18,797 nt of DNA from UBA7236 sp043727235 (GTDB lineage Bacteria > Bacteroidota > Bacteroidia > Chitinophagales > BACL12): the NCBI GenBank assembly GCA_043727235.1, contig JAYSYX010000424.1, positions 1 through 18,797 of the forward strand, written 5' to 3'. Shown piece by piece: positions 15,060 to 18,797 of this stretch (position 1 is its first letter; every line of letters starts with the position of its first letter). Position numbers and translations under genes: made by a program. The notes beneath the pieces were generated by a model. The model was not told where the DNA came from. It did no database searches and saw nothing but the letters and a program-made list of their open reading frames with translations.

Positions 15060-15085
15060 TTGAAACTGGTTTAAACCGGTTTCGA
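15060..15085. promoter_or_regulatory. 26-bp palindrome, candidate operator of the xis-like module
   Basis: The sequence centred on TTT|AAA (15070-15075) is GAAACtGGTTT/AAACCgGTTTC with one mismatched pair, extending to 26 bp with two. It ends 15 bp before a -7-like box CATTTTTG (15100-15107), so a protein bound here would cover the -33 region of the promoter for the next operon. Confidence 0.55.
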
Positions 15086-15129
15086 TTTAAGGAGATTTTC
15101 ATTTTTGCGGTAAATAAAAAACTGTGAAA

Positions 15130-15453
15130 ATGAATAATCCATTTGAAGCAATAGATGCTCGGCTAACTATCATAGAAAGCATTTTACTTGACCTTAAAGA
15201 GAGAACAGCGCACCAGAATATTCCTGCGACGGATTCTCTTTTGACTGTGGAGGATACTGCAAAATTTCTAAGCCTTTCAGTAGCGACTGTTTATGGACTT
15301 ATTTCCAAAGGTGACATACCCGTAATGAAACGGTCTAAGCGCTGCTACTTTTCAAAAAATGAATTGATAGAATACTTAAAAGAAGGAAGACATAGGACAA
15401 ATTCAGAATTGGCTGCGGAGGCGGAAAAATTCATTAAAACTCATCAGAAATGA
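15130..15453 (+). CDS. Excisionase-family helix-turn-helix protein
   Basis: I start at ATG 15130 (107 residues); an in-frame GTG at 15124 would add two residues. The N-terminus MNNPFEAIDARLTIIESILL is a short coiled-coil-like helix. Then the HTH_17-type domain follows: LTVEDTAKFLSLSVATVYGL (helix-turn-helix), ISKGDIPVMKRSKRCYFSKNELIEYL (wing). This is a typical excisionase or small regulator of Bacteroidota mobile elements. It overlaps the next gene as ATGA, so the pair is co-expressed. It may bind the palindrome upstream, which is an inference. Confidence 0.85.
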   Translation: MNNPFEAIDARLTIIESILLDLKERTAHQNIPATDSLLTVEDTAKFLSLSVATVYGLISKGDIPVMKRSKRCYFSKNELIEYLKEGRHRTNSELAAEAEKFIKTHQK

Positions 15454-16226
15454 TTTTATTAAAAGTACCGCAAAATCTTATTCAGGTAGCAAATCAAAAA
15501 AAGCAACTGAATATAGTTATGTTTTGGTATTGTGTAAAGTCTTTAAATAGGCAGGGATCTGTTTCTAAAACGGATTTTCCTGCGTTATGTGTATTGTCCG
15601 GTTTAAGTGAGCAGTCAGTTCACAAAAACCTGTTAAAGTGTGTAAAATTAGGAATTGCTTTTAGGAATGGTTTAGATTACGGTTTATGTAAGTATGATGC
15701 GCTTTGGGAGTTCCTTGGCTATCATATACCGGAAACAAGACTGAAAGTGTTCTACAACGGCTATAAACAGCCAATTTTGGAAGTTTCTTTAAAGGAAGTT
15801 GCTGAGGCTAAAGTCAGTCTCAAAGATTATGTGTCTTATCAAGTGCTGAAAAGCAATGTGAGAAATCAGGAGTATGTAGTAAAAGAGAAACTTCGTAAAT
15901 CATTATTGGATGCCGGATATAGGTGCAAGGTGGTAAGAAGGATATTAAAAAATCTTACCTTGAATAAAGTATCAAAAATTATTCAACAACAATTTACAGG
16001 TATCAATTTTACTATTACTTTAAGTTATAAGCGAATATCAGAGTTATGTGGGTATCAGAGTATCAAAAGTGCGTATGATCTTGTACAGCGTCTAAAAAAC
16101 GCCAAATTCATAAAAGTCAAAAGGAGGATTGTGAAATCAACCGATTACCCAAATTCTTCCTCCTATTTTATTTTTAAATATAAGGTCTATAAATCCTTAC
16201 CTAACCTATATTCTTTTATTATGTAA
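15450..16226 (+). CDS. Double winged-helix protein, possible replication or partition factor
   Basis: The protein has 258 residues, and its start overlaps the upstream stop as ATGA. I see two winged-helix-like units: about 36-78 (SVSKTDFPALCVLSGLSEQS, then an LLKCVKLGIAFR helix) and about 185-230 (YKRISELCGYQSIKSAYDLV, then LKNAKFIKVKRRIV). The middle has many basic residues (KEKLRKSLLDAGYRCKVVRR). Two tandem winged helices are the layout of many plasmid initiators, but no Rep family signature is recognised, so this is only a possibility. The placement after an excisionase-type gene and before a DnaA-domain-IV-like gene suggests an element maintenance module. Confidence 0.65.
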   Translation: MILLKVPQNLIQVANQKKQLNIVMFWYCVKSLNRQGSVSKTDFPALCVLSGLSEQSVHKNLLKCVKLGIAFRNGLDYGLCKYDALWEFLGYHIPETRLKVFYNGYKQPILEVSLKEVAEAKVSLKDYVSYQVLKSNVRNQEYVVKEKLRKSLLDAGYRCKVVRRILKNLTLNKVSKIIQQQFTGINFTITLSYKRISELCGYQSIKSAYDLVQRLKNAKFIKVKRRIVKSTDYPNSSSYFIFKYKVYKSLPNLYSFIM

Positions 16227-16313
16227 AATAATAAAACTACTTGGGGTGCAAGGGAGGGAAGCGTGAGGCAATGCCTTATTAATATTTATAACCTTTAAAC
16301 TATTAGTTATTAT

Positions 16314-16749
16314 ATGAATAATACTATTATTACTAAGAAAGAGTTTATATTTAATTGGAATATAATATGGAAAGATGTAGAGAACGCTTGTAAGTCTATG
16401 AAAATTCCAATGGATATTAGTAACTTTAGGACAAGGAAGATCATAGAGGATATGATTACCAGAAGAGGGTATTATACGGATTTGGGTGTAGAGGAAAAAT
16501 TGTTTGACTATGTTTGTTTTTCCTTTGGAGTTACAAGGAAAAGTATTTCAGCCGATAACAGAAGTAAAAATTGCTGTTAAAGCAAGACACACTATTCATT
16601 ACCTTGGTCATAAAATGGCTTTGTCTCATTTATCTTATACTAAAATGACGAATAGAAAAAACCACAGTTCTTGTATTCATTCTTGTAAAAAAGTCAATAG
16701 ATTTTTGAGTGGTAAAGAAACTTATCCTTTTGTGGATGGTGAAGAATAG
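16314..16749 (+). pseudogene. DnaA domain IV-like DNA-binding protein with a 1-nt frameshift
   Basis: The first frame (ATG 16314) gives 88 residues ending in SADNRSKNCC. The +1 frame continues at the same point with AVKARHTIHYLGHKMALSHL and then NRKNHSSCIHSCKKVNRFL. Removing one A from the A5 run at 16566-16570 joins the two parts into 144 residues without a stop. The joined second half lines up with the C-terminal domain of DnaA (E. coli RPRQMAMALAKELT, then GRDHTTVLHACRKI), including the 'x-H-S/T-S/T-x-I/L-H' signature that reads the DnaA box. The first 60 or so residues are unrelated to DnaA and there is no AAA+ domain. A stand-alone DnaA-like reader could mark an origin or regulate transcription from DnaA boxes. 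The gene as read is broken. Confidence 0.7.
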
Positions 16750-16779
16750 ATTATTAATAATTTTAAAATTAAATAAGTA

Positions 16780-17400
16780 ATGTCGGATTACGGTATTTCT
16801 AAAAAAGCAATTGATTGTTTGAAACAACACCCGGAAGGTTTGAGTTGTGGGGATATTGCTTTGATGATAATGAGTAAAGATGATTTTAAACATTATGATT
16901 TTTGTGCAATGCAGAGTGTAATATGGGCAGCATTTAAACACGAAATGAAAAGAATTAATTCTATTATTGATTTTTATTATTCTAACGGAGATGGAAATAG
17001 AAATAATAAAAATTATATGCATTATCAGAAAACTATTATTTAGGATAAGAAATTTGAAGAAATAACAAATGATTTATCTAATAACGAATTATCATTAATT
17101 AAGTTATTTGTTGCTATGATTAAAGTGTATAAAAAAGAAAGCCCTATTAAAGCACCGGAGTTTATAAAATTATGTAATACTTATTATTTAAATAAATGGG
17201 GTAATAAGTTTACTGAAGTGAGATTTAGAAAATTTTGTAATTATGTGAGGACAAATAGTATTGTTCCATTAATTGCAACAAGTAATGGTTATTTTGTTTC
17301 ACATGATCACAATGAGATTGATAAATTTGTTTTATCCATGAGACAAAGAGCGAATTCAATTAATGATTGTGCTGATAGGGTTAAAAAATTTTTAAAATAA
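16780..17400 (+). pseudogene. Phage-type winged-helix protein interrupted by an in-frame amber codon
   Basis: ATG 16780 opens 87 codons to TAG at 17041-17043. The same frame then runs on without a stop to TAA 17398-17400, giving 206 residues if the TAG were sense. The N-terminal part has KKAIDCLKQHPEGLSCGDIA, an HTH-like start. The C-terminal part has FTEVRFRKFCNYVRTNSIVP followed by LIATSNGYFVSHDHNEIDKF, a winged-helix pattern that I know from small phage and mobile-element proteins of Firmicutes and Bacteroidota, often encoded near replication genes. Two separate proteins (87 and 94 residues, the second from ATG 17116) are an alternative reading. The base composition is very AT-rich. Confidence 0.55.
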
Positions 17401-17449
17401 GCCGACTATAAACAATTTAGGACAAACAAAGTTTTAAGATAAGGCACTT

Positions 17450-17629
17450 ATGGAGATAGTCAATGTAGCGAGAGCAATTGCAGCCGCACTAATAATTTTT
17501 ATTATTGTCCATGTGCTATATATAGTTTGGATTCTTTGTTCATTGGCATACAGTGTATTTTTAGAGAAAATAAGGGAACGTTTAGAATATCGTTCAAAGA
17601 AGAGAATACCATCGTCGTTTAAGATATAA
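17450..17629 (+). CDS. Small single-pass membrane protein (59 aa)
   Basis: ATG 17450 to TAA 17627-17629 encodes 59 residues: a short start MEIVNVARAI, one hydrophobic helix at about 9-38 (AAALIIFIIVHVLYIVWILC and onward), and a basic tail (KIRERLEYRSKKRI). The hydrophobic core followed by positive charge predicts N-out/C-in insertion. AAGG lies 6 nt before the start. The overlapping minus-strand frame looks like a shadow. Possible roles include a holin-like or toxin-like peptide or a membrane anchor; the sequence does not decide. Confidence 0.45.
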   Translation: MEIVNVARAIAAALIIFIIVHVLYIVWILCSLAYSVFLEKIRERLEYRSKKRIPSSFKI

Positions 17630-18008
17630 AGACTTGATAGCAAGGATGATAAAATTTATAAATTATGTTTAAGAAGGCTAATAAATACCTACCCTTAATA
17701 CCCAGTTTATAACGTTTATGAGCTTTACAAACAAAAAAATGAACATCCTGCACCTTAAAACTTTAAAGTCTCCTATAAATGAGATAAAAGACCTAAAAGG
17801 AGAAATCTTAGCTGCTCGATGATGAAACCCTGATATGCCCTCAATTAAAATTGTAATATTTATTCAGATCTTACAGGATGTAGAAAAATACATAGCATTA
17901 CCATTAAACATAGTAAAATCCCCAAAGCTTAAGAAATCTCCGATTTAGATAATCTTTATATATTTTACATTTTTTAAAATTTATTTATAAACTTTTATTG
18001 AATTTTTC

Positions 18009-18114
18009 CCACCTAAATGCAAGAAAAGTATGTATTTATTTACATTTGTTAAGTTTCAATTTTCCTTAGATTTGACAAAATTGATGAATTACTAAATTTT
18101 CTTAATTTAGGTGG
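18009..18114. repeat. 10-bp perfect inverted repeat enclosing a promoter-like site
   Basis: CCACCTAAAT at 18009-18018 and ATTTAGGTGG at 18105-18114 are perfect complements 86 bp apart. The segment between them holds TACATTTG at 18041-18048 and TAGATTTG at 18067-18074. Confidence 0.6.
18046..18074 (+). promoter_or_regulatory. Bacteroidota-type promoter with no following gene
   Basis: TTG at 18046-18048, an 18-bp spacer and TAGATTTG at 18067-18074 match both consensus boxes exactly. No open reading frame of useful length follows. Confidence 0.45.
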
Positions 18115-18213
18115 TTATTACCATTGTACCATAAGGATTTGAAAGTGATAACTAATATAAATTTAGATTTAATTGTTATATACTAATAGAATTGGGATTG
18201 TGGATAGATAGAA

Positions 18214-18243
18214 TTGGCTAGTTAAGATTAATTCCTATATTTG
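18214..18243 (+). promoter_or_regulatory. Second Bacteroidota-type promoter, followed by a 9-codon frame
   Basis: TTG at 18214-18216, a 19-bp spacer and TATATTTG at 18236-18243 match both consensus boxes. Just downstream, AGGA precedes an ATG at 18265 that opens only MKVYCKGLN before TAG, so this may be a leader peptide, a decayed gene start or a small RNA promoter. Confidence 0.45.
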
Positions 18244-18423
18244 TAAATAAATTTGTAGGAAACAATGAAAGTATATTGTAAAGGATTAAATTAGGGTTTA
18301 ACTTGGCAACACATAAAAGGAAACTAACTAAATTTTAATAAGCAATCACTATTATTTGATGACATGATATACTTGTATTAAAATGTCTGCCTCAAGGCTA
18401 CAGAGAGAAAAAATGAAGTAAAA

Positions 18424-18654
18424 TCACAAATCTATATCTAATAATTTCGAAGGTTTTACACCTAAAGTTTCAGCTAGTTTAAATAACACACTTACTGAGG
18501 TATTTACTTTGCCGAGTTCAATTCTATTTATTTGGCTAAGTTCCATATTACACTTGTAAGCAAATTCCTGCTGAGAAAAACCAGCCCTTTCTCGAAGTTT
18601 TCTTATTTGAAGGCCAACTCCTATTAAAGCCCGCTCATTGCGAATGTAGCCCAT
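18424..18654 (-). CDS. XRE-family helix-turn-helix transcriptional regulator
   Basis: The protein has 76 residues and is a single Cro/CI-type domain: IRKLRERAGFSQQEFAYKCN (helices 1-3), MELSQINRIELGKVNTS (recognition helix and turn), then VLFKLAETLGVKPSKLLDIDL. It has no effector or dimerisation domain, like many small regulators of mobile elements and toxin-antitoxin loci. The start ATG is 45 bp from the probable end of an IS21-type element, so its original promoter may be displaced or replaced by the insertion. Confidence 0.9.
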   Translation of the reverse strand: MGYIRNERALIGVGLQIRKLRERAGFSQQEFAYKCNMELSQINRIELGKVNTSVSVLFKLAETLGVKPSKLLDIDL

Positions 18655-18698
18655 AGGTCAAAGAGAAGAAGATCGAGGATATTTAGCTTAGGCAAATT

Positions 18699-18797
18699 TG
18701 TGAATATTTCGGTCATACTGCACCACCGATTCCGGACCAATGTGATCCACTGATTCCGGAGCAAAGTGATCCACTTTTTCTTTAGTGTTTTGCATAA
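18699..18797. mobile_element. One terminus of an IS21-family insertion sequence (rest beyond window)
   Basis: From TGTGAATATTTCGG at 18699 the sequence is a series of 24-bp repeats: a degenerate copy to 18727, then GATTCCGGACCAATGTGATC... at 18728-18751 and GATTCCGGAGCAAAGTGATC... at 18752-18775, which differ at two positions. The 'GTGGATCA..TTTG.TCCGGAAT' pattern on the minus strand is what I know from ends of Bacteroidota IS21 elements, where such repeats are transposase-binding sites. The TG start fits an IS21 tip. Whether istA or istB lies on this side cannot be seen. Confidence 0.65.

Larger units (their letters stand above)
17630..18423. other. AT-rich region without a convincing gene; promoter matches present
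   Basis: Only very short frames are seen, such as 34 codons at 17718-17822 (MSFTNKKMNILHLKTLKSPI and onward) and a 9-codon frame MKVYCKGLN at 18265. Two plus-strand promoter matches (18046-18074 and 18214-18243) and a long-range inverted repeat (18009-18018 with 18105-18114) are visible. It could hold small RNAs, an origin, or decayed genes. Confidence 0.5.

Noticed and set aside
16227..16313. G-rich segment with AGGC-AAT-GCCT before the DnaA-like gene as a terminator or riboswitch
   Set aside because: The stem is only four base pairs and no riboswitch core is recognisable.
16566..16580. Programmed frameshifting like that of IS or dnaX genes
   Set aside because: The needed shift is +1, while A-rich slippery sites usually give -1, and no stimulatory structure is evident.
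17434..17643. Minus-strand 69-residue frame
   Set aside because: It is antisense to the plus-strand small membrane protein; the plus strand has the better start context and matches neighbouring gene direction.
1..18797. tRNA or rRNA genes, especially as an attachment site for the integrase
   Set aside because: No cloverleaf-like sequence or rRNA segment was recognised on either strand by eye; a tRNAscan run would settle it.

Overview
The window looks like a chromosomal segment of a member of the Bacteroidota, probably a Chitinophagales or Saprospiria relative, though the order is a guess. It carries a DUF4290 gene fused in translation to murA, MurA with Asp at the active-site Cys position, promoter-like boxes of the TTG/TAnnTTTG type, few Shine-Dalgarno sequences, and an IS21-type end of the kind common in that phylum. 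It divides into a core part (1-11581) and an AT-rich accessory part (about 11582-18797).

Core part. Positions 1-1154 hold the tail of a probable ECF sigma factor gene, a membrane anti-sigma-like gene and a Spy/CpxP-like periplasmic protein. A repeat-rich spacer (1155-1608) follows, then DUF4290-murA (1-nt overlap) and two tandem TlpA-like lipoproteins whose CxxC is replaced; the second is broken by a TGA. Next come grpE and dnaJ. On the minus strand are hisS, a low-molecular-weight tyrosine phosphatase, and a YD-repeat-like exported protein split by a 1-nt deletion in a poly-A tract. mnmE on the plus strand closes the core. Several spacers hold short tandem repeats with different units but the same 7-bp period, plus hairpin elements.

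Accessory part. Directly downstream of mnmE are a promoter-like/hairpin site, a Zn-ribbon/HTH protein, a YD-repeat-like lipoprotein, a tyrosine integrase and an unknown protein. A palindrome-controlled module follows: an excisionase-type HTH protein, a double winged-helix protein translationally coupled to it, a DnaA-domain-IV-like gene with a frameshift, a phage-type winged-helix gene with an internal amber codon, and a 59-residue membrane protein. About 0.8 kb without a convincing gene but with two good promoter matches comes next, then an XRE regulator on the minus strand and one end of an IS21-family element running out of the window. I read this as an integrated element that has begun to decay, with an integration/excision module and a possible replication module. 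No relaxase, conjugation, capsid or terminase gene lies in the window, so element type is unresolved.

Four genes carry exactly one inactivating lesion each: two indels in A runs and two in-frame stops. Real decay and consensus error are both possible explanations.
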